This document shows, in pieces, positions 6,809-15,039 of a stretch of DNA of 23,724 bases. Position numbers and translations under genes: made by a program. Within the stretch, counting starts at the first letter, position 1. The number at the start of each line of letters is the position of its first letter. This DNA is from CAYSBK01 sp964429265 (GTDB lineage Bacteria > Planctomycetota > Phycisphaerae > Sedimentisphaerales > Anaerobacaceae), in NCBI GenBank assembly GCA_964429265.1, contig CAYSBK010000022.1, positions 1 to 23,724 of the forward strand, read 5' to 3'. The notes beneath the pieces were generated by a model, which searched no databases, had not been told where the DNA came from, and saw nothing but the letters and a program-made list of their open reading frames with translations.

Positions 6809-8812
6809 CTACTGAAGCATTGCCATAAACTGTTTCTCGTCTATTACCGGAACGCCAAGTTGGATCGCCTTGTCGAGTTTACTGCCGGGCTCCTTGCCGG
6901 CGACCACGAAATCGGTTCGTTTACTGACGCTGCCCGACGGTTTCCCGCCTGCAGCCCTGACGGCCTGTTCGGCCTGCTGCCGGGTGAAGTTCTCCAGTGT
7001 GCCCGTTATGACCACGGTCTTGCCGGCAAGTTTGCCGCTGCTTCGAGTTGGAGCGGCCGCCTTTTCGGGACTTACCCCTGCATCCAGCAGCTCCTGGATT
7101 ACCTGGCGGTTCTTCGGGTCGTGGAAGTAGGCGTAAATGCTTTCGGCCATTTTAGGGCCTATCTGGTCTATCGCTTCGAGTTGCTCGCGGTCGGCCTCCA
7201 TCAACGCTTCCAGTGAACCGAAGTGCTCGGCCAGTATCTGGGCCGACTGCCCGCCCACAAGCGGAATCCCCAATGCCGCCACCAGACGCCAGAGGGGGCG
7301 GCGCTTGCTGGCCTCGATGGCCGTTATTACATTCTCGGCGCTCTTGTCGGCCATTCGTTCCAGCCCCAACAATTGTTCCTTCTGCAGCTTGTAAAGGTCG
7401 GCAAAGTTGCTCACCAGTTGCGCGTCAACAAGCTGCTCTATCAGCGCCTCGCCCAGGTGGTCGATATCCATCTGGCCCCGCCCGGCAAAATACTTCAGCC
7501 GTTCCACCAGTCGCCGCTGACAATTGCGGTTGCTGCAGCGCACGTACACGCCGTCTTCGTCCTTAACGACCTTCGAGCCGCAGTTGGGACAGGTCTTCGG
7601 TACCGGGAACGGTTTGGCACCCGCCGGTCGAAGCGCTTTTTTCACCTCGACGATTTGTGGTATTATCTCCCCGGCCTTTTCCACGACCACGGTATCGCCG
7701 CAGCGGACGTCCAGCCGTCGCATCTCGTCAAAATTGTGCAGGCTGGCTCGCTTTACGGTCGTTCCCGATAGCTGCACCGGCGCCAGGTTCGCCACGGGCG
7801 TCAGTATCCCGCTCTTGCCGACCTGAACATCTATTGACCGAACGACGGTCTCGGCCTGTTCGGCGGGAAACTTGTAAGATATGCACCACCGCGGAGCACG
7901 CCCCGTCGCTCCAAGGGCCGCCTGCTGGTCGAAACGGTTGACCTTGATGACCATTCCGTCAATTGCATAGTCCAGTTCACTGCGTCGCCGTTGCCAGCTC
8001 TGGCAGACCGCTATTACCGCGTCGATGTCAGGAGCCTTTTCTACGTGCGGGTTGACCGGCAGGCCGAGTTGCCTGAACCTTTCCAGTGTCCGGTAGTGAT
8101 CATCCGCAAGTGGCTGCGAAACCTCACCCGTCGCGTATGCGAAGAACGCCAGATGCCGTTCAGCCGTTGTCCGCGCATCCAGCAGTTTCAGTGAGCCGGC
8201 CGCGGCGTTCCTCGGGTTGGCAAAGACCGGCTCACCGGCCTTGCGCCGGGCCTCGTTAAGCTCCAGGAACGCCTTGATCGGCATATAAACCTCGCCGCGC
8301 ACCTCCAGCACTTCGGGAATATCGCCGTCGGGCAGGAGCCTGAGCGGGATCGCCTTTATCGTACGAACGTTGCTGGTTACGTCGTCGCCGACTTCGCCGT
8401 CGCCGCGGGTTGCCGCCCGAACCAGGACGGCCCCCTCGTATCGCAGGCTTATGGCCAGACCGTCGATCTTCAATTCCACCACGTACTCGTACCTTTGCCG
8501 CCCGAGCTGCTTGCGAACCCGCTGGTCAAAGGCCCGCAGCTCGTCGGGGTTGTATGTGTTGTCGATGCTCAGCATCGGTACAGTGTGACGAACCGATGCA
8601 AATCCTTCCACCGGCTGACCAGAAACCCGCTGGGTGGGTGAATCCGGTGTGACCAGATCTGGATGCGCCTGCTCGAGTTCTTTAAGCTCGGCAAAAAGCC
8701 GGTCGTATTGCCGGTCGCTGATACGCGGCTGGTTCAGCACGTAGTAGTAATAATCGTGCTTGCGTATCTCGTTTCGCAGCCGTTCGATTCGTTTTTTCGC
8801 ATCTTCCACCAT
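6809..8812 (-). CDS. ligA: NAD-dependent DNA ligase LigA
   Basis: A 667-residue protein of normal LigA length that seals nicks in replication and repair using NAD. Domains in order: Ia ('HDYYYYVLNQPRISDRQYD'), the adenylation domain with 'VELKIDGLAISLRYE' carrying the AMP-accepting Lys115, the OB fold ('VGKSGILTPVANLAPV', 'ASLHNFDE', 'KAGEIIPQI'), a four-Cys zinc finger (Cys408, Cys411, Cys426, Cys431), helix-hairpin-helix repeats ('LGIPLVGGQSA', 'IDQIGPKMAESI') and a C-terminal BRCT domain (about 590-667, 'LAGKTVVITGTL'). All key residues are present. No Shine-Dalgarno precedes the ATG; the predicted promoter places transcription start only a few nt upstream, so translation may be essentially leaderless. 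Confidence 0.98.
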   Translation of the reverse strand: MVEDAKKRIERLRNEIRKHDYYYYVLNQPRISDRQYDRLFAELKELEQAHPDLVTPDSPTQRVSGQPVEGFASVRHTVPMLSIDNTYNPDELRAFDQRVRKQLGRQRYEYVVELKIDGLAISLRYEGAVLVRAATRGDGEVGDDVTSNVRTIKAIPLRLLPDGDIPEVLEVRGEVYMPIKAFLELNEARRKAGEPVFANPRNAAAGSLKLLDARTTAERHLAFFAYATGEVSQPLADDHYRTLERFRQLGLPVNPHVEKAPDIDAVIAVCQSWQRRRSELDYAIDGMVIKVNRFDQQAALGATGRAPRWCISYKFPAEQAETVVRSIDVQVGKSGILTPVANLAPVQLSGTTVKRASLHNFDEMRRLDVRCGDTVVVEKAGEIIPQIVEVKKALRPAGAKPFPVPKTCPNCGSKVVKDEDGVYVRCSNRNCQRRLVERLKYFAGRGQMDIDHLGEALIEQLVDAQLVSNFADLYKLQKEQLLGLERMADKSAENVITAIEASKRRPLWRLVAALGIPLVGGQSAQILAEHFGSLEALMEADREQLEAIDQIGPKMAESIYAYFHDPKNRQVIQELLDAGVSPEKAAAPTRSSGKLAGKTVVITGTLENFTRQQAEQAVRAAGGKPSGSVSKRTDFVVAGKEPGSKLDKAIQLGVPVIDEKQFMAMLQ

Positions 8813-8821
8813 AGCGATATT

Positions 8822-8850
8822 TTTATATTATCACCGGCTCCATTGTTCAA
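8822..8850 (-). promoter_or_regulatory. Putative ligA promoter giving a near-leaderless mRNA
   Basis: On the minus strand TTGAAC (8845-8850) and TATAAA (8822-8827) are 17 nt apart. Only 9 nt separate the -10 element from the ligA ATG at 8812, so the transcript should begin about 2-4 nt before the start codon. No ribosome binding site is visible there, which is consistent with this reading. Confidence 0.45.
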
Positions 8851-8920
8851 GCTCTACCGTGCAGCCGCCAATGCGGTTCGTTCCGCGTGCGGTCGCAGAA
8901 GCCGCCGGCCGCTGCCACTA

Positions 8921-10795
8921 TCAAATCGCCCGGTCGCGCCTCCTTGACGACAACAGTATCACATTTCGCAGCGCCGCCGCGTCCCGTGCGGCAAACCAGT
9001 GGCTCTCGAAGTCCTTCTGCTGGGCGATCTGGGCGATGGCCATCAGGGCGCGAAGATGGTAGTTTCGCTCGTCCGCGCTTCCGGCCAGCACGAACATTAT
9101 CCGCACCGGCTCCTCGACGCCCGGAAACCTCACGCCGTCAACCGCACGCACCGGCACCACCGCGAACTTGTTCTGGCCGTCCACAACTATGTGGGGGATA
9201 GCAAAGCCGGGCTGCACCACCGTGCCCGTCTCGGCTTCCCGCTGAACAAACTTCTCCAGAAGAACATATTCGCTTGTATCCAGCTTCGGCTCCAGCAGCC
9301 GGCATACCCGGCGCATTACCTGCTCAAAGCTCTGAGCACCCTGCAGGTCGAGTATGTCGCAATCCCTTATCAGCCGGTCGAACCTGTCCTCCACCACCTC
9401 GTCGCGCGCCAGCAGTATTTCACGAAGCTCGTCCTCGAGCGTAACACTCTTGAGCCGGCGGTCCGTCACGCGCTCCACCACGTGCATCACGGCCGATGCA
9501 CGTGTTACACGACGCGCAACGTAAAACGCGAACCAGAGCCCGCTGAACCCCGCGAACCCGCACGAAACAAGCAGCGGCACGGCTCCCATATCAATCAATA
9601 CCAGCACATAAGCCACTATCGCCGCTATGTGCATATACGGATAGCACGGCGACCTGAAGCTCGGCCGGTAGGCCTGGATCCGGCTGGTTCGCATTATGAT
9701 TACACTGGCGTTGACCAGGATGAAAAGCAGCACCATCAATGCCGAGGCCGTCTTCACCAGCCTTTCGATATCCAGCAGCAATATCGCCGTCACCATAAAG
9801 CCGCCGGTAACCAGGATGCTCGTATGCGGAGTTCGGAACCTCCTGTTGACAGCGGCGAAAAAGCTCGGCAGCAGCTTATCCCTGCTCATCGCCAGCGGAT
9901 AGCGCGACGCCGCCAGGATACCTCCGCTGGCCGTGGTAACAAACGCCGCTGCCGCTGCCGCCCCCAGCAGCACAAAACCCCCGCGTGGCAGGAACTTCTC
10001 GGCCGCCAGGGATATGGGCGTGAGGCTGCCGGCCAGTTCCGAACTGTCCAGAACACCCACCGTTATCCCAACCACCGCCACGTAAAACACGCTGACGACA
10101 AACCACGCAAGAAGCATCCCCAGCGGAACGTTCCTGCCGGGATTGCTTACCTCCTCGGCCACGCTGGCCACCTTCGTCAGCCCGCCGTAACTTATAAACA
10201 CCAGCCCCGCCGTTGCCAGGATTGTCAGCACCGGCCGATCCAGAAAACCATCATACCTCGCTGCCTCGACCCGCCCGGCGCCTGCGAACACGAAAATCGC
10301 CAGTACCGTCAGCATAAACCCCACCAGCAGGACCTGGAAGCGGCTGGTGTGTCTTACGCTGACGATATTCAACGCGCTAAAAGCCACGCAGCAGACAACC
10401 TCTATCTGCTTCAAATGTGCCGTGGTCAGCCTCATCCCGAATGCTTCGTGCAGCATTATTTCCACCAGCACCGCCATTCCCACGATTGCAAACGCACTTT
10501 TCAGCGCCAGCGCAAACCAGTTCGTCAGCCCCGTAAAAAGCCCCGAGAACGAGCCGAGGCTTCGCTCGACGTAGAAATACGTACCCCCCGCCTTCGGCAT
10601 AGCCGTCGCCAGCTCTGCTTGGCAAAGCGTGCTGGGTATGATCAACACGCTCGCCAGAAGGTAACACAGAACAACCGCCGGTCCAACCTGGGCATAGGCG
10701 ATTCCGGGCAATACGAACAGGCCGGAGCTTACCATTGCACCGGCAGCTATGGCGAACACGTCCACCATACCCAATTGCTTCTTGAGCCTGCCCAC
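8921..10795 (-). CDS. APC-family amino acid permease fused to a PTS EIIA-like domain
   Basis: A 624-residue protein. Residues 1 to about 435 are a 12-helix APC-superfamily transporter with the classic opening 'LGMVDVFAIAAGAMVSSGLF' followed by 'VLPG', and the 'GGTYFYVERSLGSFSGLF' and 'EEVSNPGRNVP' blocks. After a cytoplasmic linker, residues about 455-615 resemble a PTS EIIA type-2 domain: the phospho-acceptor-type 'PGFAIPHIVV' with His535, then 'IMFVLAGSADERNYHLRALMAIA'. EIIA-like domains on non-PTS transporters are known and thought to regulate transport; that role here is inference. GTG at 10795 is preferred because AAGGA lies 8 nt upstream and the family sequence starts there. The in-frame TTG at 10831 has no ribosome binding site. 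The substrate is not determined. Confidence 0.9.
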   Translation of the reverse strand: MGRLKKQLGMVDVFAIAAGAMVSSGLFVLPGIAYAQVGPAVVLCYLLASVLIIPSTLCQAELATAMPKAGGTYFYVERSLGSFSGLFTGLTNWFALALKSAFAIVGMAVLVEIMLHEAFGMRLTTAHLKQIEVVCCVAFSALNIVSVRHTSRFQVLLVGFMLTVLAIFVFAGAGRVEAARYDGFLDRPVLTILATAGLVFISYGGLTKVASVAEEVSNPGRNVPLGMLLAWFVVSVFYVAVVGITVGVLDSSELAGSLTPISLAAEKFLPRGGFVLLGAAAAAAFVTTASGGILAASRYPLAMSRDKLLPSFFAAVNRRFRTPHTSILVTGGFMVTAILLLDIERLVKTASALMVLLFILVNASVIIMRTSRIQAYRPSFRSPCYPYMHIAAIVAYVLVLIDMGAVPLLVSCGFAGFSGLWFAFYVARRVTRASAVMHVVERVTDRRLKSVTLEDELREILLARDEVVEDRFDRLIRDCDILDLQGAQSFEQVMRRVCRLLEPKLDTSEYVLLEKFVQREAETGTVVQPGFAIPHIVVDGQNKFAVVPVRAVDGVRFPGVEEPVRIMFVLAGSADERNYHLRALMAIAQIAQQKDFESHWFAARDAAALRNVILLSSRRRDRAI

Positions 10796-10968
10796 GCTGC
10801 CTTTCCTTGGACCATGCGACCGGCGGAACAAAGAACCGCGTTGCCGCAGCCGGTTCTGCCGGCATGCAGCGGCAATATGTTAGCACAATAGGGCCCTCAT
10901 CCGGCATAGTTTTTTCCGCCTCGCCGGCTTCAAACGCCCGGAGCCGCTGATAGAACCCGCAGAAATGC

Positions 10969-11093
10969 AAAAAAAGGAGTGCCGCGCCGAAGCGCCGATG
11001 AGCACCCACACCCACGTACCCACCAGGCTAAACTCGGCCGACACTCCTTTTTAGGAGGATCATCATCCCCCAAAGTGTACCACATCCTTTACC
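10969..11093 (-). ncRNA. Candidate structured small RNA or permease leader attenuator
   Basis: A transcript from the promoter at 11100-11105 would start near 11093. It contains perfect 11-nt arms AAAAAGGAGTG (11052-11042) and CACTCCTTTTT (10981-10971), with the U-run extending to 10969, as for an intrinsic terminator. Inside lie a GCGC-UUCG-GCGC tetraloop hairpin (10995-10984) and a G-rich tract with four G-runs (11024-11005), a possible two-layer G-quadruplex. It could be an independent small RNA, a leader controlling the downstream permease, or just the terminator of the two-component operon. It lacks the GGAAG-type apical loop expected of SRP RNA. Confidence 0.35.
10971..11052 (-). terminator. 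Long-range inverted repeat ending in a U-run
   Basis: Exact 11-nt arms (11042-11052 and 10971-10981) enclose 60 nt, and the 3' arm ends in seven U residues on the minus strand (10975-10969). It lies downstream of the response regulator gene and upstream of the permease. The large interior is unusual for a simple terminator; the inner UUCG hairpin may nucleate folding. The A5/U5 ends make it potentially bidirectional. Confidence 0.45.
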
Positions 11094-11099
11094 GGAATG

Positions 11100-11146
11100 A
11101 TTATACCACAACGCGCGACTTGTACTGGTATCAGGTTATGCCTGAT
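11100..11146 (-). promoter_or_regulatory. Extended -10 promoter with adjacent upstream dyad
   Basis: The minus strand reads TGgTATAAT, a perfect extended -10 (TATAAT at 11100-11105). The -35 position (11123-11128, CCAGTA) does not match consensus. A perfect dyad, ATCAGG-cataa-CCTGAT (11146-11130), sits next to it, centred about 45 nt upstream of the predicted start, as activator sites often are. A third half-site, ATCAGG, lies at 11168-11163. Confidence 0.4.
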
Positions 11147-11191
11147 TTGAGAAGGAAAAAACCCTGATGTGACAGCCGACCCGACCTTGCG

Positions 11192-11845
11192 CTACGGCTC
11201 CAGCGACGTGAATCCCTTCCGGACCGCGTACTTGGTCAGTTCGGCCACGCTGTGGATGTCAAGCTTGTCCATAATCTGCCGCCGGTGCGTCTCCACCGTT
11301 TTCGCGCTGATATGCAGCTTCAGCGCTATCTGCTTGGTCGTCTTGCCCTCCGCAAGCAACTGCAGCACCTCCCGTTCCCGGCCCGTAAGCACGTCCGAGA
11401 CCCTCTCACCGCTTCTGGACAGGCGGTGAACGTAATCCTCGACGACCACCCCCGATACCGAAGGACTCAGGTAGGTTTTTCCGCTCACAACCGCTCGTAT
11501 CGCCGTGGTCAGCTCCTCGAACGCGCAGTCCTTCAGCAGGTACCCGCACGCGCCGCTCTTGAGCATCTCGGTAACGTACAACGCGTCCGAATGCATCGAC
11601 AGCGCGATTACTTTTGTCCCGCTGCCGGTTGTCGTTATCTGTCGGGTGGCCTCCATACCGTTCAGGTCCGGCATACTAATGTCCATAATAACCACCTGCG
11701 GGCACATCTTCCTAACCAGTGCCACGGCCTCCCGGCCGTTCTCAGCCTCCCCGACCACCTCCATATCATCCTGCTGTTCGAGCATAGAACGCAGCCCCTG
11801 CCGCGTTATCCTGTGGTCGTCGGCCAGCACGATTCGTATGCTCAT
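11192..11845 (-). CDS. NarL/FixJ-family response regulator
   Basis: A 217-residue two-component regulator. The receiver domain (1 to about 120) has the acidic pocket Asp9/Asp10, phospho-acceptor Asp55 ('VVIMDISMPDLNG'), switch Ser83 ('VIALSMHSD') and Lys105 ('GYLLKDC'). The C-terminal LuxR-type helix-turn-helix (about 148-212) shows 'LTGREREVLQLLAEGKTTKQIALKLHIS' features, with 'KTVETHRRQIMDKL' as recognition helix. Its ATG overlaps the sensor kinase stop in an ATGA arrangement, which indicates translational coupling, and an AAGGAG lies 10 nt upstream. It is the evident partner of the kinase encoded just upstream. Target genes are unknown. Confidence 0.96.
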   Translation of the reverse strand: MSIRIVLADDHRITRQGLRSMLEQQDDMEVVGEAENGREAVALVRKMCPQVVIMDISMPDLNGMEATRQITTTGSGTKVIALSMHSDALYVTEMLKSGACGYLLKDCAFEELTTAIRAVVSGKTYLSPSVSGVVVEDYVHRLSRSGERVSDVLTGREREVLQLLAEGKTTKQIALKLHISAKTVETHRRQIMDKLDIHSVAELTKYAVRKGFTSLEP

Positions 11846-14800
11846 CTGACCTTCGCTCCTTTGCGCCGGGACTTGTGATTGATTGGGGCCGTCATAATCA
11901 CTCGAGTTCCACCTGCGGCAGGGCGGCTTATCTTCATCCTGCCGCCTATGTGGTCCAGCCTTTCACGGATGCTGAAAAGACCGAACCCCCGTATGCCCGA
12001 CAGGTTCGAATCCATACCGGCTGCATCGAATCCCACCCCGTCGTCTTCGACGGTGATACGTATCTCGTTGCCACACCGCCTCGTCGAAACCTTCGCGTTG
12101 TGGGCCTTCGAATGCTTGGTGATATTGACCAGCAGCTCCCGTACCGCCTGGAACAACAACACCTTTACATCATCCTCCAGCGGCTTCTTGCGCCCATCGT
12201 CGTCGAACACGGTTACGATGCCGTGTCGTTGCTGCATCTGCCGCGCCAGCCATTGAACCGCCGCCTCGAAACCAAGCTCGTAAAGTACCGGCGGGCTTAG
12301 CTCGAACGTCAGCGACCTCGCGTTTTCGATTGCCTCCGACAGCATCTCGTTCACTTCCTCGGCCGCCTGCGACAGTTTCGCATCGCAAAGCGACCTCTTC
12401 AAGGCCTCCAGCTTTATCTTCGCAATTGCAAGGTTCTGGCCCACCTGGTCGTGCACGTTCGTTGCCAACTGCCGGCGCATACGCTCCTCCGCAAGCGACA
12501 ATTCCGACGCCAGGCTCCGCAATTGCTCTTGGTAACGCATCAGTTGCTGCTCGGCTTTCTTGCGCTCCGTTATGTCCTCGATGGTCCCCTCGTAATAGAG
12601 CATTCTGCCGTCTTCGCCCCTGACGGCCACCGCACTTTCGCACACGAACAGACGGCTGCCGTCTTTGCGCATCCATACGGACTCCAGGCCCAGCACCTTG
12701 CCCTGTTTCTCCATCATCCGCTTGAAGTCCGACCGCGGCGTCGAACTGTCGAAACCGTCCCTTTCCAGATTCAACCGCGACAGCTCCTCGAACGACGAGT
12801 AGCCCATCATCTTTACCAGGGCCGGGTTGGCCATCAGTATCCGCCCGTCCGGCGTGGTACGGTAGATGCCGATAAGCGAGTTTTCAAATATCGTCCGGAA
12901 GCGATGCTCGGCCTTTCGAAGTTCACCCTCCACACGCTTTCGCTGAGCCACCTCTTCCTTCAGCTCGCCGACTACCGCCGCAAGGTCCGCCGTACGCTGT
13001 TGAACGCGAGCCTCCAACTCGTCGTGGGCCTTGCGAAGGGCATCCTCCACGCGCTTCTGCTCGGTGATGTCCCGCGCGATGCCCACAAGGCCCGTCACGT
13101 TGCCCTGCTCGTCGAATTGCGGCACCTTCACCGCCTGGAACCAGCGCCTCTGCCCCATCGCGTCGGTCATTTCCTTGGTTATCGTTATGGGCCTGCCTGT
13201 TTCAAAAACCCGCCGGTCGTCCTCAATGTTGGCCCAGGCCTGGCCGCGCTCGGCCATTAGCTGGTCGTCGGTCTTGCCGATAACTTCCTCGGCACGCAGC
13301 CCGAATGCCTCGGCCGCCTTGCTGTTGACAAGAACGTAACGACTTTGCAGGTCCTTAAAGAAAATCGCGTCGTGCGCCGACTCCACCACGAACTTGTATT
13401 GCTCCAGTGTCCGCCGGGCCTGATTGCGACTGGTTACATCCACGAACGCCGCCATCACACACACCGGCTTGCCCGCCTCATCTGTAATAAGGTTCGACGT
13501 CAGCTCCGCGTCAAAGACCGAGCCGTCCTTGCGTTTGCCTTTCAACTGTCCAACCCACACTCCGTCACGATGTACGGTATTCTTGACCTGCTCGGCCGCT
13601 TTCGGCTCCACCCAGAACCTCTCAACCTCTTGACCGATAAGCTCGTCTTCCGACTCGTAGCCCCAAAGCTTCACAAACGACCGATTGACATAAGTAAGCC
13701 TGCCGTCAAGACCGGCCAAGGCAATGGCATTCAGCGAAGACTCCACCACCATCTGCTTGAGCCGAAGGTCCGCCTCCACCCGTCGTCGCCGCAGGATATT
13801 AACCGCCAGAAGCATCACTGCTACCGCAAGGCCGACCAGAACCGCCACCGCCGCCAGGATTTGCCCTCGGTACATCCGGTAAAAGGACCGCGGCTGGTTC
13901 ACTATCAGACTGTCCGCCGGAAGAACCGAACGGGCGATGCCGAAGTGTTTAAGGTTGCCGTAATCGAAAACGAACTGCCCCGTTCCTCCCCGCACAATCG
14001 GAATATCAGCCGCTTTCGCACCATCTGCGACACGCAACGCCATATCCGCAGCGATACGACCCTGGCGATAGCTGCTGTTGAGATAACCTCCGATTACCGG
14101 GCCGTGACCAACCAGCTCCCACGTTACTGCGTAACTCGGCACGTCGCAGCTCTTCCAGAAACTCGCCCAGGGAGCCTCGTCAAACGGCAGCTGGCCGTCA
14201 CTATTGAGAAAGTCGTCGGCCAGTATCAGAACACATCCGTCCTTCTGGTCCGAAACCATCGACAGAAGCTGCTGGCGGTTTTCACGCGTAAGCATAAACG
14301 TCGAGAACCGAACCCGCCCCTGATGCTCACGAACCAGATCTGCTATTTCCTCCAGCGTCATCGGGGGCCAGTACGCATTATCACTTGCGCCGTCGTTGAC
14401 GATGATAACATGCCTGGCCGACGGGTGAATCCGAAGCGCCGTTTCGACGGTCGCCGCCCGCGGAAGCTCTTCGATAACCCCCGTCACATCCCGATGACCA
14501 TCCAGGATCGCCTCGATTGTCGTCCGCCGTGGCAGCCACTCGTACATCGAATCGTGGAAAGTATCCACGCCGCAAAACACTATCGGTACACCGGGGCAAA
14601 GCTCGCTGCGGTGCTCAAGCAGGAAAAGCAGCGCGTTGTTGTCAACGGTTATCACAACGTCGTACTTCTGACCGGCGGTCTTGTGCTTCAAAAGCGCGTA
14701 GATTTTCTCGTAGTACTCGGGTTGGTTGAAGCGCTTCGTATCCATATACTCGATGATCCATTCGACCTGGTCACGGTGCGCCCGAAAGACGTGCTCTATA

Positions 14801-15039
14801 GCGTCCACTACACGCCCAGTCCAGGGGAACGTGGGATGGTACGAAGTAAGTATCAAAACCCTGTGATCGTGGGACTTGCCTGCCGCAAAGTCGGCCTGCC
14901 CCACCAGGAAAACACTGCACAAAATTGCCCCGGCAAAGACCCGCCACGCACCCGCTCGCATCCGGCAAGGCCGCCGGTCAAACCGGCCCTTACCCGAACG
15001 CTCACATCTGCTCACTCGATACCAAAAGCCTTCAGCCAT
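11842..15039 (-). CDS. Hybrid-sensor histidine kinase: ABC-type binding domain, 3 PAS, HisKA_3
   Basis: A 1065-residue membrane sensor kinase. Residues about 31-53 look like a signal or anchor segment. Residues 58 to about 385 resemble a periplasmic ABC-transporter substrate-binding domain ('VLILTSYHPTFPWT', 'YDVVITVDNNALLFL', 'GVPIVFCGVDTF'). A transmembrane helix spans about 393-415. Three PAS domains follow (about 428-540, 545-660, 712-825), with a coiled coil at 660-712. The HisKA_3 motif 'NVHDQVGQNLA' carries phospho-acceptor His863, and the HATPase domain (957-1052) has 'ELLVNITKHSKA', 'VEDDGVGFD' and 'GFGLFSIRERL'. It should sense a periplasmic ligand and phosphorylate the coupled regulator. 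The start is uncertain: ATG 15039 lies inside the upstream gene and lacks a clear ribosome site, while GTG 15015 makes a GTGA overlap with the upstream stop. Confidence 0.93.
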   Translation of the reverse strand: MAEGFWYRVSRCERSGKGRFDRRPCRMRAGAWRVFAGAILCSVFLVGQADFAAGKSHDHRVLILTSYHPTFPWTGRVVDAIEHVFRAHRDQVEWIIEYMDTKRFNQPEYYEKIYALLKHKTAGQKYDVVITVDNNALLFLLEHRSELCPGVPIVFCGVDTFHDSMYEWLPRRTTIEAILDGHRDVTGVIEELPRAATVETALRIHPSARHVIIVNDGASDNAYWPPMTLEEIADLVREHQGRVRFSTFMLTRENRQQLLSMVSDQKDGCVLILADDFLNSDGQLPFDEAPWASFWKSCDVPSYAVTWELVGHGPVIGGYLNSSYRQGRIAADMALRVADGAKAADIPIVRGGTGQFVFDYGNLKHFGIARSVLPADSLIVNQPRSFYRMYRGQILAAVAVLVGLAVAVMLLAVNILRRRRVEADLRLKQMVVESSLNAIALAGLDGRLTYVNRSFVKLWGYESEDELIGQEVERFWVEPKAAEQVKNTVHRDGVWVGQLKGKRKDGSVFDAELTSNLITDEAGKPVCVMAAFVDVTSRNQARRTLEQYKFVVESAHDAIFFKDLQSRYVLVNSKAAEAFGLRAEEVIGKTDDQLMAERGQAWANIEDDRRVFETGRPITITKEMTDAMGQRRWFQAVKVPQFDEQGNVTGLVGIARDITEQKRVEDALRKAHDELEARVQQRTADLAAVVGELKEEVAQRKRVEGELRKAEHRFRTIFENSLIGIYRTTPDGRILMANPALVKMMGYSSFEELSRLNLERDGFDSSTPRSDFKRMMEKQGKVLGLESVWMRKDGSRLFVCESAVAVRGEDGRMLYYEGTIEDITERKKAEQQLMRYQEQLRSLASELSLAEERMRRQLATNVHDQVGQNLAIAKIKLEALKRSLCDAKLSQAAEEVNEMLSEAIENARSLTFELSPPVLYELGFEAAVQWLARQMQQRHGIVTVFDDDGRKKPLEDDVKVLLFQAVRELLVNITKHSKAHNAKVSTRRCGNEIRITVEDDGVGFDAAGMDSNLSGIRGFGLFSIRERLDHIGGRMKISRPAAGGTRVIMTAPINHKSRRKGAKVR

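Larger units (their letters stand above)
10796..11191 (-). other. Long intergenic region with promoter-like and RNA-like structure
   Basis: A 396-nt gap between the response regulator and the permease, both on the minus strand. It holds a dyad (11130-11146), an extended -10 promoter (11100-11105), a long closed stem-loop (10971-11052) and about 175 nt of further leader before the permease start. Only one short in-frame peptide frame (minus, 11044-10880) crosses the stem-loop, and it has no suitably spaced ribosome binding site. Confidence 0.6.

Noticed and set aside
8999..10891. 630-codon plus-strand open frame
   Set aside because: It is antisense to the permease-EIIA gene, is rich in His/Arg/Gln, and has no domain. 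It arises from the GC-biased codon usage of the real gene.
10971..11052. SRP (4.5S) RNA as the identity of the stem-loop
   Set aside because: The conserved apical GGAAG-type loop and its asymmetric internal loop are absent.
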